NCBI GenBank assembly: GCA_040954595.2
Contig: CM082583.2
Span: 3,100,001 to 3,164,000, forward strand
DNA length: 64,000 nt
Source of the DNA: Balanoglossus misakiensis
Lineage: Eukaryota > Hemichordata
Direction: 5' to 3'
Of the stretch, positions 37,901-48,500 are shown one piece after another. The notes beneath the pieces are model-generated. The model worked only from the letters and a program-made list of their open reading frames with translations. It had not been told where the DNA came from and did no database searches. How positions within the stretch are numbered: the stretch's first letter is position 1; each line of letters begins with the position of its first letter. The translations under genes were made by a program, and so were the position numbers.

Positions 37901-38514
37901 TTGATGACATCAGGAACAGAATATGGGACAGGATTGACAGTGAGGTCGGATTTGTACCATCAAACGAGGCCTTAAAATATCACTGGTACAGGTCATGTTG
38001 GGTATCATGTTTGTGGGGAAATGCTGATAAAAAGGATGTCAGTATACATGTACCTGCAATAACAGATTTTGGGTGGAAACTTGTTGAAGGCAAAATAAGT
38101 ATTGTGTGGGATTCTAATGAAAATCTGGAAAAAGTAAAGAAAAATGTTGAGTTTTGGACTAATGGATGCAAATGCAAAAAGTCCAAATGTACAAACAAAT
38201 TGTGCAAATGCGTGAAATCAGGGAACATTTGTGGACCAGGTTGTAAATGTTTACACTGTGAAAACACACCAAATCAACCAAACTCGGCAACTGCCTTATC
38301 CCCTGAATATGTAACAGCCTTGGAGGAGGCAGAAGATGATGACGACAATTATGAGCAAAGTCTTTTGAGGGATATTGAAGAAATATTGGTGGATGAAGAC
38401 ACTGAGTCAGTCATTGACAATACGGAGGCAGTAGCTTTACCAGAGTCTGTCACTGATCTGGTGGAATGTGGGGGCATCCACAGTGACATAGATGGAAATA
38501 TTGATGAAGACTAA
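31918..38514 (+). CDS. Academ-like transposase polyprotein: Ubl, Cys clusters, pseudo-OTU, RNase-H-like, FEN1/XPG-like nuclease, CXC
   Basis: This 2198-residue intronless protein probably mobilises the surrounding transposon in the nucleus. I start at the ATG at 31918 (A at -3, G at +4); the frame extends 8 codons upstream only through a GTG. Seen in order: a ubiquitin-like domain, residues ~119-193 (EKVGIP, KLIANGKPI, ending GFGGGKK); cysteine clusters C206-C257 and C329-C398; an OTU-like region ~810-970, with HDNSLLRA at 816-823 where the family has DGNC, so S819 replaces the nucleophile, and GNEYYQLL at ~963 where the histidine is expected; an RNase-H-like part with D1122, GDGKTYD (D1159) and PYPGDWH (1182-1188); a FEN1/XPG-like nuclease with E1654 for the usual Asp, VFDDP (D1699), HEESDSR (1807-1813), SPDTDV (D1832, D1834) and CTGCDY (D1901); a nine-cysteine tesmin/TSO1 CXC domain 2084-2114; and an acidic tail. 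The function is inferred from motifs alone. Which domain breaks and joins DNA is not known. Confidence 0.9.
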   Translation: MGLGSLISCVGRQASNFAMHLSSVHKQTVSRTNRNKFRISVLTANNTWQNLVSKHNCSPAISFGTVLKVLKHKLQGANPWRHPETCTEYNEFDFLCGYVLMIYISSVFLAHEILVKKKFPFHVTLPDQSVVSYICASPLIPSSVITNYILEKVGIPCTAYKLIANGKPIVERSILDHTVHSSLSLNITGFGGGKKSGDLVHPGKSCGPCVVCGSDSKTRYYHLCCKENDNMVQHIIVNYKTRLNEPLSKSDCICSSCDRKMIRKFNSPVDVSQSKRSKTSTSQCTLSKFNLCTAKADHDGAPIATYEQLFSMLKVAANFEGLPKDMPLCHHHYCEINNFVKGKVPVPCSICSVLIPAKQRKYKINDPDVIMKFIKHIKIDVDFVRKDDIICGACSTACSKYIRTEFGVDRVKAASKVFMRSLCEGYKDVTCCGENSIEEFALASAILFVCKEFEEDRAVFLSSAYSVYLKVLQRNTAKYGTSDNYESMKKNRKWLMVKLQGVFGDCMVSHSNPMYKRLGTLLRRCGSSLEDCMLFTLSAAKSKMENLEKQINSLDELNKSLLADMPSHDVNAHLRVAGEFLKSKVCEMTEKLMSKQSKDEFDITTMCLSDFVSQDIDPYLWNFIFKLTMTQTEQADFFQNEIDTFDWKECYTLNINDKTQNYHLGRLMKRLYIVSCIIYANNAECNYPLHMALADVVDKFSNSSSECLKILNRFGAVSSKDSLQRYKVGISEKTMLEGPKISNETFTTVSVDNVDKLSSYATVKSSQLGRGFNGTSVQAVESKPSLSLTDEDFPPFRRQSLKTKAGEYLKVVAVSHDNSLLRAITAHSICSLRHCSRDEVGKPTSVELLAQENNLMAKIRNELVDCLEQNREHIEQLDPTMYDSFLLKGDSPDKYIDFDHRCVEVRNGATCGVPEIIALCYSTAQAVVIYREDNGQYTEICKYGAGCFPDSQPIQLLLSHHQGNEYYQLLMSESLYYDEQSYLTVESTLSHWQRINLHNERDFSFSELLCPPESFVQNKVALKSSRRTIAPVMIENYYSTLSGMDDESGRNASNESLSLEDFKVTPVEKAEYKKLQSDCFVYILEKNAIQNDDPARYISSLKERMSMFTTEETEVSNIVYLDVLDLPADNIETMKAVLNKLYTQFGVGKYINYLVVVGDGKTYDYLLKLKKQYGLDLAWLLPYPGDWHILKTFQAVLMKIYLDAGLKELVTLFHFGKTASSVMQATNFDRTHRFLLQVWEAIYRVEIDKFMKYRCGDQQSCMLSEKDIYEACIENLQREPDHFDLLDDTAGFAEIRESLKEKLSGFEAEFDSFTQNCMAKNSTWKFWHDFIHRDMMTYIALYISMRNRNFNLRNAALKEMTPLFHSFDRLNYLRLVPQHLADLKCFPPSVVNYLYSGGFAVSLSGRKWKCVALDECHEMCINKDVKEAMHSTQREALSRLTFYLPHRALLHKNIKKQIFNDASMSSSHESLSERKHTEMNIRAYIDKLVGSNILFDPSSCGTDCLSHLFSNKTLNGKDAHDLLTFRTVGEKSMNDYISCVILFNPQSKLPPRHRKNLKTFTVKQPNVAKQKLQVKDQKLVNHILRKKIAYSKATGVPIDDLSQFIQLPRAIAAVDGLPEKGQKASVGKVLKGRYPSAFHSELPRSFTPECVVLEGMFLINTTPLAFHQTFHDYVSFLCRRWVKPYFCKLNASEVHIVFDDPQRHGSSPKDIERTRRDTGKEETVVFDTLTLQQPLPTNWRKFLGVRQHKRLLVNLLSDAMLKYSKTYLSGNQKLVTAGGFDGEQRDTAQQITAHNGASDSPMYYSNHEESDSRVWYHALKSCFQNILIYSPDTDVYHIGLPFLEGNAKNVFIQLRSVPFDNVFLSMSTLIECMKHDLSLSSLTSSKLANIFQTLFICTGCDYISFFRGCGKKAFLDVFFKEASFITGTENESTVGTLNADKESKDLGLLAFYRLIGCVYYYKHSSAFPGYGGPHEHFNSLISGTRTPLQVHHEWLDDIRNRIWDRIDSEVGFVPSNEALKYHWYRSCWVSCLWGNADKKDVSIHVPAITDFGWKLVEGKISIVWDSNENLEKVKKNVEFWTNGCKCKKSKCTNKLCKCVKSGNICGPGCKCLHCENTPNQPNSATALSPEYVTALEEAEDDDDNYEQSLLRDIEEILVDEDTESVIDNTEAVALPESVTDLVECGGIHSDIDGNIDED

Positions 38515-38784
38515 ATGACAAAACAGAGCTTATATCTTTTTTTACATTCATTATCTGATTGAAGACGTCACAAATGGGGGACAAGTGCACATTGTAATAT
38601 CAGCAATAATGCACTGAAAATTGACTAATCGTAGAAACATGTCTGTGGGAACAAAGTAATACAACGTTTTACAGCCAGATATAGAAATTTAATTATTTTA
38701 ATCAAAAATATTCTAACAGAAGCCATATTGTGTACACTGGTACCATGACTACGCCAGTCGCGTTCACATAATTAAGACGAGACA
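38515..38784 (+). other. 3' flank of transposase ORF
   Basis: AT-rich sequence after the TAA stop (38512-38514) with no obvious canonical polyadenylation signal. A possible AATAAA occurs only at 39553-39558, close to the right end of the element. Confidence 0.4.
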
Positions 38785-39310
38785 GGTTCACAAGAAAGTG
38801 CAGCACTTTTTTATAATACGTTCTTAACACTTCAAATTTCACCCAGGGTTAGTCTGATAAATAATCTAACTTGTGATGTGAAAATTCTCGTGCAACCTTT
38901 AGGATTTTTTGAGATACGGGTGGGTAAACTTGAAAAATGTTACAATAATACACGTTCACAGGAAAGGGAAGGGTTCACAAGAAAGTGCAGCACTTTTTTA
39001 TAATACGTTCTTAACACTTCAAATTTCACCCAGGGTTAGTCTGATAAATAATCTAACTTGTGATGTGAAAATTCTCGTGCAACCTTTAGGATTTTTTGAG
39101 ATACGGGTGGGTAAACTTGAAAAACGTTACAATAATACGCGTTCATAGGAAAGTGAAGGGTTCACAAGAAAGTGCAGCACTTTTTTATAAAACGCCCGTC
39201 ACACTTCAAATTTCGCCCAGCGTTAGACTTATAAATTACCTAACTTGCTACGTAAAAATTATCGTGCAACCTTCAAGATTTTTTGAGATACGGGTCGGTA
39301 AACTTGAAAA
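38785..39310 (+). repeat. 187-bp subterminal tandem repeat, ~2.8 copies
   Basis: Units start GGTTCACAAGAAAGTGCAGC at 38785, 38972 and 39159, exactly 187 bp apart. The first two are almost identical and the third is more diverged and truncated. Each includes GTGCAGCACTTTTTTATAA and TTTTTGAGATACGGGT. They sit between the ORF and the right inverted repeat, where transposase-binding arrays often lie. Open frames of about 79-96 codons across them are repeat artefacts. Confidence 0.93.
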
Positions 39311-39578
39311 ACGTCAAAATACCTCAGCTTTTCATCCAAGGTCGATCGCTGGGAAAAACGTCTACAGTCCAATCCTATCGTGCTAAAGACGCGATAATCT
39401 GGCAACATGTCCGTATGGTTCTTGTTATATCAATAGTGTTGTCATTTCAAGGTAAAAACTCTCGAATCGGACAAAATCGCCCGTGTTTTCCGAAGGTTAG
39501 CGCAACAACATAAATAAGTGTCCATTTTGAAAATAGTCACGTGACTTTTTCCAATAAACGCCCTCATCGTCGGGTGGT

Positions 39579-39591
39579 TGCGTTCGGGCTG
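39579..39591 (-). repeat. right terminal inverted repeat (13 bp)
   Basis: Reverse complement CAGCCCGAACGCA, matching the left end with one mismatch. It is followed directly by the TTG duplication (39592-39594) and resumed satellite. Confidence 0.88.
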
Positions 39592-42500
39592 TTGCGTCAA
39601 CATTAACAAGGCCATAGTGGCCATCTACCAAAATTTAAGTGGTGTGTAGAGTCAACCTTTGCGTCAACATTAACAGACCATAGCGGCCATCTACCAAAAT
39701 TAAGTGTTGTGTAGAGTCAACCTTTGCGTCAACATTAACCAGGCCACAGTGGACAGTATCATACCCATCTACCAAAATTAAAGTGGTGTGTAGAGTCAAC
39801 CTTTGCGTCAACATTAACAAGGCCATAGTGCACAGTATCATGCCCATCTACCAAAAATTAAGTGGTGTGTAGAGTCAACCTTTGCGTCAACATTAACCAG
39901 GCCACAGTGCACAGTATCATGCCCATCTACCAAAATTTAAGTGGTGTGTAGAGTCAACGTTTGCGTCAACATTAACAAGGCCATAGTGGCCATCTACCCA
40001 AATTAAAGTGGTATGTAGAGTCAACGTTTGCGTCAACATTAACAAGGCCATAGTGGCCTTCTACCAAAATTTAAGTGGTGTGTAGAGTCAACGTTTGCGT
40101 CAACATTAACAAGGCCATAGTGGCCATCTACCAAAATTTAAGTGGTGTGTAGAGTCAACCTTTGCGTAAACATTAACCAGGCCACAGTGGACAGTATCAT
40201 GCCCATCTACCAAAATTTAAGTGGTGTGTAGAGTCAACGTTTGCGTCAACATTAACAAGGCCATAGTGGCCATCTACCAAAATTTAAGTGGTGTGTATAG
40301 TCAACCTTTGCGTCAACATTAACAAGGCCATAGTGGCCATCTACCAAAATTTAAGTGGTGTGTAGAGTCAACCTTTGCGTCAACATTAACAGACCATAGC
40401 GGCCATCTACCAAAATTAAGTGTTGTGTAGAGTCAACCTTTGCGTCAACATTAACCAGGCCACAGTGGACAGTATCATACCCATCTACCAAAATTAAAGT
40501 GGTGTGTAGAGTCAACCTTTGCGTCAACATTAACAAGGCCATAGTGGCGATCTACCCAAATTAAAGTGGTGTGTAGAGTCAACGTTTGCGTAAACATTAA
40601 CCAGGCCACAGTGGACAGTATCATGCCCATCTACCAAAATTTAAGTGGTGTGTAGAGTCAACGTTTGCGTCAACATTAACAAGGCCATAGTGGCCATCTA
40701 CCAAAATTTAAGTGGTGTGTAGAGTCAACGTTTGCGTCAACATTAACAAGGCCATAGTGGCCATCTACCAAAATTTAAGTGGTGTGTATAGTCAACCTTT
40801 GCGTCAACATTAACAAGGCCATAGTGGCCATCTACCAAAATTTAAGTGGTGTGTAGAGTCAACCTTTGCGTCAACATTAACAGACCATAGCGGCCATCTA
40901 CCAAAATTAAGTGTTGTGTTGAGTCAACCTTTGCGTCAACATTAACCAGGCCACAGTGGACAGTATCATGCCCATCTACCAAAATTAAAGTGGTGTGTAG
41001 AGTCAACCTTTGCGTCAACATTAACAAGGCCATAGCGGCCATCTACCAAAATTTAAGTGTTGTGTGGAGTCAACCATTGCGTCAACATTAACCAGGCCAC
41101 AGTGCACAGTATCATGCCCATCTACCAAAATTTAAGTGTTGTGTAGAGTCAACCTTTGCGTCAACATTAACCAGGCCACAGTGCACAGTATCATGCCCAT
41201 CTACCAAAATTTAACTGGTGTGTAGAGTCAACCATTGCGTCAACATTAACCAGGCCACAGTGCACAGTATCATGCCCATCTACCAAAATTTAAGTGTTGT
41301 GTAGAGTCAACCATTGCGTCAACATTAACCAGGCCACAGTGCACAGTATCATGCCCATCTACCAAAATTTAACTGGTGTGTAGAGTCAACCTTTGCGTCA
41401 ACATTAACCAGGCCACACTGCACAGTATCATGCCCATCTACCAAAATTTAAGTGTTGTGTAGAGTCAACCATTGCGTCAACATTAACCAGGCCACAGTGC
41501 ACAGTATCATGCCCATCTACCAAAATTAAGTGTTGTGTAGAGTCAACCTTTGCGTCAACATTAACCAGGCCACAGTGCACAGTATCATGCCCATCTACCA
41601 AAATTTAAGTGTTGTGTAGAGTCAACGTTTGCGTCAACATTAACCAGGCCACAGTGCACAGTATCATGCCCATCTACCAAAATTTAAGTGTTGTGTAGAG
41701 TCAACGTTTGCGTCAACATTAACCAGGCCACACTGCACAGTATCATGCCCATCTACCAAAATTTAAGTGTTGTGTAGAGTCAACCATTGCGTCAACATTA
41801 ACCAGGCCACAGTGCACAGTATCATGCCCATCTACCAAAATTTAAGTGTTGTGTAGAGTCAACGTTTGCGTCAACATTAACCAGGCCACAGTGCACAGTA
41901 TCATGCCCATCTACCAAAATTTAAGTGTTGTGTAGAGTCAACCTTTGCGTCAACATTAACCAGGCCACAGTGCACAGTATCATGCCCATCTACCAAAATT
42001 TAAGTGTTGTGTAGAGTCAACGTTTGCGTCAACATTAACCAGGCCACAGTGCACAGTATCATGCCCATCTACCAAAATTTAAGTGTTGTGTAGAGTCAAC
42101 GTTTGCGTCAACATTAACCAGGCCACACTGCACAGTATCATGCCCATCTACCAAAATTTAAGTGTTGTGTAGAGTCAACCATTGCGTCAACATTAACCAG
42201 GCCACAGTGCACAGTATCATGCCCATCTACCAAAATTAAGTGTTGTGTAGAGTCAACCTTTGCGTCAACATTAACCAGGCCACAGTGCACAGTATCATGC
42301 CCATCTACCAAAATTAAGTGTTGTGTAGAGTCAACCTTTGCGTCAACATTAACCAGGCCACAGTGCACAGTATCATGCCCATCTACCAAAATTTAAGTGT
42401 TGTGTAGAGTCAACCATTGCGTCAACATTAACCAGGCCACACTGCACAGTATCATGCCCATCTACCAAAATTTAAGTGTTGTGTAGAGTCAACCATTGCG

Positions 42501-45500
42501 TCAACATTAACCAGGCCACAGTGCACAGTATCATGCCCATCTACCAAAATTAAGTGTTGTGTAGAGTCAACCTTTGCGTCAACATTAACCAGGCCACAGT
42601 GCACAGTATCATGCCCATCTACCAAAATTTAAGTGGTGTGTAGAGTCAACCTTTGCGTCAAAATTAACCAGGCCATAGTGCACAGTATCATGCCCATCTA
42701 CCAAAATTAAGTGTTGTGTAGAGTCAACCATTGCGTCAACATTAACCAGGCCACAGTGCACAGTATCATGCCCATCTACCAAAATTTAAGTGGTGTGTAG
42801 AGTCAACCTTTGCGTCAACATTAACAAGGCCATAGTGGCGATCTACCCAAATTAAAGTGGTGTGTAGAGTCAACGTTTGCGTCAACATTAACCAGGCCAC
42901 AGTGGACACTATCATGCTCATCTACCAAAATTTAAGTGGTGTGTAGAGTCAACCTTTGCGTCAACATTAACAAGGCCATAGTGGCCATCTACCCAAATTA
43001 AAGTGGTATGTAGAGTCAACGTTTGCGTCAACATTAACAAGGCCATAGTGGCCATCTACCAAAATTTAAGTGGTGTGTAGAGTCAACGTTTGCGTCAACA
43101 TTAACAAGGCCATAGTGGCCATCTACCAAAATTTAAGTGGTGTGTAGAGTTAACCTTTGCGTCAACATTAACCAGGCCACAGTGGAAAGTATCATGCCCA
43201 TCTACCAAAATTTAAGTGGTGTGTAGAGTCAACGTTTGCGTCAACATTAACAAGGCCATAGTGGCCATCTACCAAAATTTAAGTGGTGTGTAGAGTAAAC
43301 GTTTGTGTCAACATTAACAAGGCCATAGTGGCCATCTACCAATATTTAAGTGGTGTGTAGAGTCAACCTTTGCGTCAACATTAACCAGGCCACAGTGGAC
43401 AGTATCATGCCCATCTACCAAAATTAAGTGTTGTGTAGAGTCAACCTTTGCGTCAACATTAACCAGGCCACAGTGCACAGTATCATGCCCATCTACCAAA
43501 ATTTAAGTGTTGTGTAGATTCAACGTTTGCGTCAACATTAACCAGGCCACAGTGCACAGTATCATGCCCATCTACCAAAATTTAAGTGTTGTGTAGAGTC
43601 AACGTTTGCGTCAACATTAACCAGGCCACAGTGCACAGTATCATGCCCATCTACCAAAATTTAAGTGTTGTGTAGAGTCAACCTTTGCGTCAACATTAAC
43701 CAGGCCACAGTGCACAGTATCATGCCCATCTACCAAAATTTAAGTGTTGTGTAGAGTCAACGTTTGCGTCAACATTAACCAGGCCACAGTGCACAGTATC
43801 ATGCCCATCTACCAAAATTTAAGTGTTGTGTAGAGTCAACCTTTGCGTCAACATTAACCAGGCCACAGTGCACAGTATCATGCCCATCTACCAAAATTTA
43901 AGTGTTGTGTAGAGTCAACGTTTGCGTCAACATTAACCAGGCCACAGTGCACAGTATCATGCCCATCTACCAAAATTTAAGTGTTGTGTAGAGTCAACGT
44001 TTGCGTCAACATTAACCAGGCCACAGTGCACAGTATCATGCCCATCTACCAAAATTTAAGTGTTGTGTAGAGTCAACCTTTGCGTCAACATTAACCAGGC
44101 CACACTGCACAGTATCATGCCCATCTACCAAAATTTAAGTGTTGTGTAGAGTCAACGTTTGCGTCAACATTAACCAGGCCACAGTGCACAGTATCATGCC
44201 CATCTACCAAAATTTAAGTGTTGTGTAGAGTCAACCTTTGCGTCAACATTAACCAGGCCACAGTGCACAGTATCATGCCCATCTACCAAAATTTAAGTGT
44301 TGTGTAGAGTCAACGTTTGCGTCAACATTAACCAGGCCACAGTGCACAGTATCATGCCCATCTACCAAAATTTAAGTGTTGTGTAGAGTCAACGTTTGCG
44401 TCAACATTAACCAGGCCACACTGCACAGTATCATGCCCATCTACCAAAATTTAAGTGTTGTGTAGAGTCAACCATTGCGTCAACATTAACCAGGCCACAG
44501 TGCACAGTATCATGCCCATCTACCAAAATTAAGTGTTGTGTAGAGTCAACCTTTGCGTCAACATTAACCAGGCCACAGTGCACAGTATCATGCCCATCTA
44601 CCAAAATTAAGTGTTGTGTAGAGTCAACCTTTGCGTCAACATTAACCAGGCCACAGTGCACAGTATCATGCCCATCTACCAAAATTTAAGTGTTGTGTAG
44701 AGTCAACCATTGCGTCAACATTAACCAGGCCACACTGCACAGTATCATGCCCATCTACCAAAATTTAAGTGTTGTGTAGAGTCAACCATTGCGTCAACAT
44801 TAACCAGGCCACAGTGCACAGTATCATGCCCATCTACCAAAATTAAGTGTTGTGTAGAGTCAACCTTTGCGTCAACATTAACCAGGCCACAGTGCACAGT
44901 ATCATGCCCATCTACCAAAATTTAAGTGGTGTGTAGAGTCAACCTTTGCGTCAAAATTAACCAGGCCATAGTGCACAGTATCATGCCCATCTACCAAAAT
45001 TAAGTGTTGTGTAGAGTCAACCATTGCGTCAACATTAACCAGGCCACAGTGCACAGTATCATGCCCATCTACCAAAATTTAAGTGGTGTGTAGAGTCAAC
45101 CTTTGCGTCAACATTAACAAGGCCATAGTGGCGATCTACCCAAATTAAAGTGGTGTGTAGAGTCAACGTTTGCGTCAACATTAACCAGGCCACAGTGGAC
45201 ACTATCATGCTCATCTACCAAAATTTAAGTGGTGTGTAGAGTCAACCTTTGCGTCAACATTAACCAGGCCACAGTGCACAGTATCATGCCCATCTACCAA
45301 AATTAAGTGTTGTGTAGAGTCAACCTTTGCGTCAACATTAACCAGGCCACAGTGCACAGTATCATGCCCATCTACCAAAATTTAAGTGTTGTGTAGAGTC
45401 AACCATTGCGTCAACATTAACCAGGCCACAGTGCACAGTATCATGCCCATCTACCAAAATTAAGTGTTGTGTAGAGTCAACCTTTGCGTCAACATTAACC

Positions 45501-48500
45501 AGGCCACAGTGCACAGTATCATGCCCATCTACCAAAATTAAGTGTTGTGTAGAGTCAACCTTTGCGTCAACATTAACCAGGCCACAGTGCACAGTATCAT
45601 GCCCATCTACCAAAATTTAAGTGTTGTGTAGAGTCAACCATTGCGTCAACATTAACCAGGCCACACTGCACAGTATCATGCCCATCTACTAAAATTTAAG
45701 TGTTGTGTAGAGTCAACCATTGCGTCAACATTAACCAGGCCACAGTGCACAGTATCATGCCCATCTACCAAAATTAAGTGTTGTGTAGAGTCAACCTTTG
45801 CGTCAACATTAACCAGGCCACAGTGCACAGTATCATGCCCATCTACCAAAATTTAAGTGGTGTGTAGAGTCAACCTTTGCGTCAAAATTAACCAGGCCAT
45901 AGTGCACAGTATCATGCCCATCTACCAAAATTAAGTGTTGTGTAGAGTCAACCATTGCGTCAACATTAACCAGGCCACAGTGCACAGTATCATGCCCATC
46001 TACCAAAATTTAAGTGGTGTGTAGAGTCAACCTTTGCGTCAACATTAACAAGGCCATAGTGGCGATCTACCCAAATTAAAGTGGTGTGTAGAGTCAACGT
46101 TTGCGTCAACATTAACCAGGCCACAGTGGACACTATCATGCTCATCTACCAAAATTTAAGTGGTGTGTAGAGTCAACCTTTGCGTCAACATTAACAAGGC
46201 CATAGTGGCCATCTACCCAAATTAAAGTGGTATGTAGAGTCAACGTTTGCGTCAACATTAACAAGGCCATAGTGGCCATCTACCAAAATTTAAGTGGTGT
46301 GTAGAGTCAACGTTTGCGTCAACATTAACAAGGCCATAGTGGCCATCTACCAAAATTTAAGTGGTGTGTAGAGTTAACCTTTGCGTCAACATTAACCAGG
46401 CCACAGTGGAAAGTATCATGCCCATCTACCAAAATTTAAGTGGTGTGTAGAGTCAACGTTTGCGTCAACATTAACAAGGCCATAGTGGCCATCTACCAAA
46501 ATTTAAGTGGTGTGTAGAGTAAACGTTTGTGTCAACATTAACAAGGCCATAGTGGCCATCTACCAATATTTAAGTGGTGTGTAGAGTCAACCTTTGCGTC
46601 AACATTAACCAGGCCACAGTGGACAGTATCATGCCCATCTACCAAAATTAAAGTGGTGTGTAGAGTCAACCTTTGCGTCAACATTAACAAGGCCATAGCG
46701 GCCATCTACCAAAATTTAAGTGTTGTGTAGAGTCAACCTTTGCGTCAACATTAACCAGGCCATAGTGCACAGTATCATGCCCATCTACCAAAATTTAACT
46801 GGTGTGTAGAGTCAACCTTTGCATCACATTAACCAGGCCACAGTGCACAGTATCATGCTCATCTACCAAAATTTAAGTGTTGTGTAGAGTCAACCTTTGC
46901 GTCAACATTAACCAGGCCATAGTGCACAGTATCATGCCCATCTACCAAAATTTAAGTGGTGTGTAGAGTCAACCTTTGAGTCAACATTAACAGGCCATAG
47001 CGGCCATCTACCAAAATTAAAGTGGTGTGTAGAGTCAACCTTTGCGTCAACATTAACCAGGCCACAGTGGACAATATCAAGCCCATCTACCAAAAGTTAA
47101 GTGGTGTGTAGAGTCAACCTTTGCGTCAACATTAACCAGGCCACAGTGGACAATATCAAGCCCATCTACCAAAAGTTAAGTGGTGTGTAGAGTCAACCTT
47201 TGCGTCAACATTAACAAGGCCATAGTATACAGTATCATGCCCATCTACCAAAATTTAAGTAGTGTGTAGAGTCAACCTTTGCGTCAACATTAACAAGGCC
47301 ATAGCGGCCATCTACCAAAATTAAAGTGGTGTGTAGAGTCAACCTTTGCGTCAACATTAACAAGGCCATAGTGGCCATCTACCAAAATTAAGTGTTGTGT
47401 AGAGTCAACTTTTGCGGCAACATTAACCAGGCCACAGTGGACAGTATCATGCCCCTCTACCAAAAGTTAAGTGGTGTGTAGATTCAACCTTTGTGTCAAC
47501 ATTAACCAGGCCACAGTGGACAATATCAAGCCCATCTACCAAAAATTAAGTGGTGTGTAGAGTCAACCTTTGCGTCAACATTAACCAGGCCACAGTGGAC
47601 AGTATCATGCCCATCTACCAAAATTTAAGTGTTGTGTAGAGTCAACCTTTGCGTCAACATTAACCAGGCCATAGTGCACAGTATCATGCCCATCTACCAA
47701 AATTTAAGTGGTGTGTAGAGTCAACCTTTGCGTCAACATTAACAAGGCCATAGTGGCCATCTACCCAAATTGAAGTGGTGTGTAGAGTCAACGTTTGCGT
47801 CAACATTAACAAGGCCATAGTGGCCATCTACCCAAATTAAAGTGGTGTGTAGAGTCAACCTTTGCGTCAACATTAACCAGGCCACAGTGGACAGTATCAT
47901 GCCCATCTACCAAAATTTAAGTGGTGTGTAGAGTCAACCTTTGCGTCAACATTAACAAGGCCATAGTGCACAGTATCATGCCCATCTACTAAAATTTAAC
48001 TGGTGTGTAGAGTCAACCTTTGCGTCAACATTAACCAGGCCACAGTGCACAGTATCATGCCCATCTACCAAAATTTAAGTGTTGTGTAGAGTCAACCTTT
48101 GCGTCAACATTAACCAGGCCATAGTGCACAGTATCATGCCCATCTACCAAAATTTAAGTGTTGTGTAGAGTCAACCTTTGCGTCAACATTAACCAGGCCA
48201 TAGTGCACAGTATCATGCCCATCTACCAAAATTTAAGTGGTGTGTAGAGTCAACCTTTGCGTCAACATTAACAAGGCCACAGTGGATAATATCAAGCCCA
48301 TCTACCAAAATTTAAGTGGTGTGTAGAGTCAACCTTTGCGTCAACATTAACAAGGCCATAGTGGCGATCTACCCAAATTAAAGTGGTGTGTAGAGTCAAC
48401 GTTTGCGTCAACATTAACCAGGCCACAGTGGACAGTATCATGCTCATCTACCAAAATTTAAGTGGTGTGTAGAGTCAACCTTTGCGTCAACATTAACAAG

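Larger units (their letters stand above)
30887..39591 (+). mobile_element. 8.7-kb autonomous DNA transposon, probable Academ (AcademX) superfamily
   Basis: The element is inserted in a satellite unit with a clean 3-bp TTG duplication. Its ends are 13-bp inverted repeats, CAGTCCGAACGCA on the left and CAGCCCGAACGCA on the right (reverse-complemented), with one mismatch. It contains a single intronless ORF (31918-38514), a leader of about 1 kb, and 187-bp tandem repeats between the ORF and the right end. The XPG/FEN1-type nuclease motifs, cysteine clusters and 3-bp duplication match what is known of Academ elements. I know of no other DNA transposon superfamily combining these. An intact ORF, matching ends and a perfect duplication suggest recent insertion. 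An unclassified superfamily remains possible. Confidence 0.8.

Noticed and set aside
42138-42389. Minus-strand open frames with a 26-residue repeat (VDGHDTVHCGLVNVDAKVDS), found many times in the satellite
   Set aside because: They arise only where the unit is 78 bp (a multiple of three). Neighbouring 79- and 67-bp units break the frame. No initiation context or non-repeat part exists.
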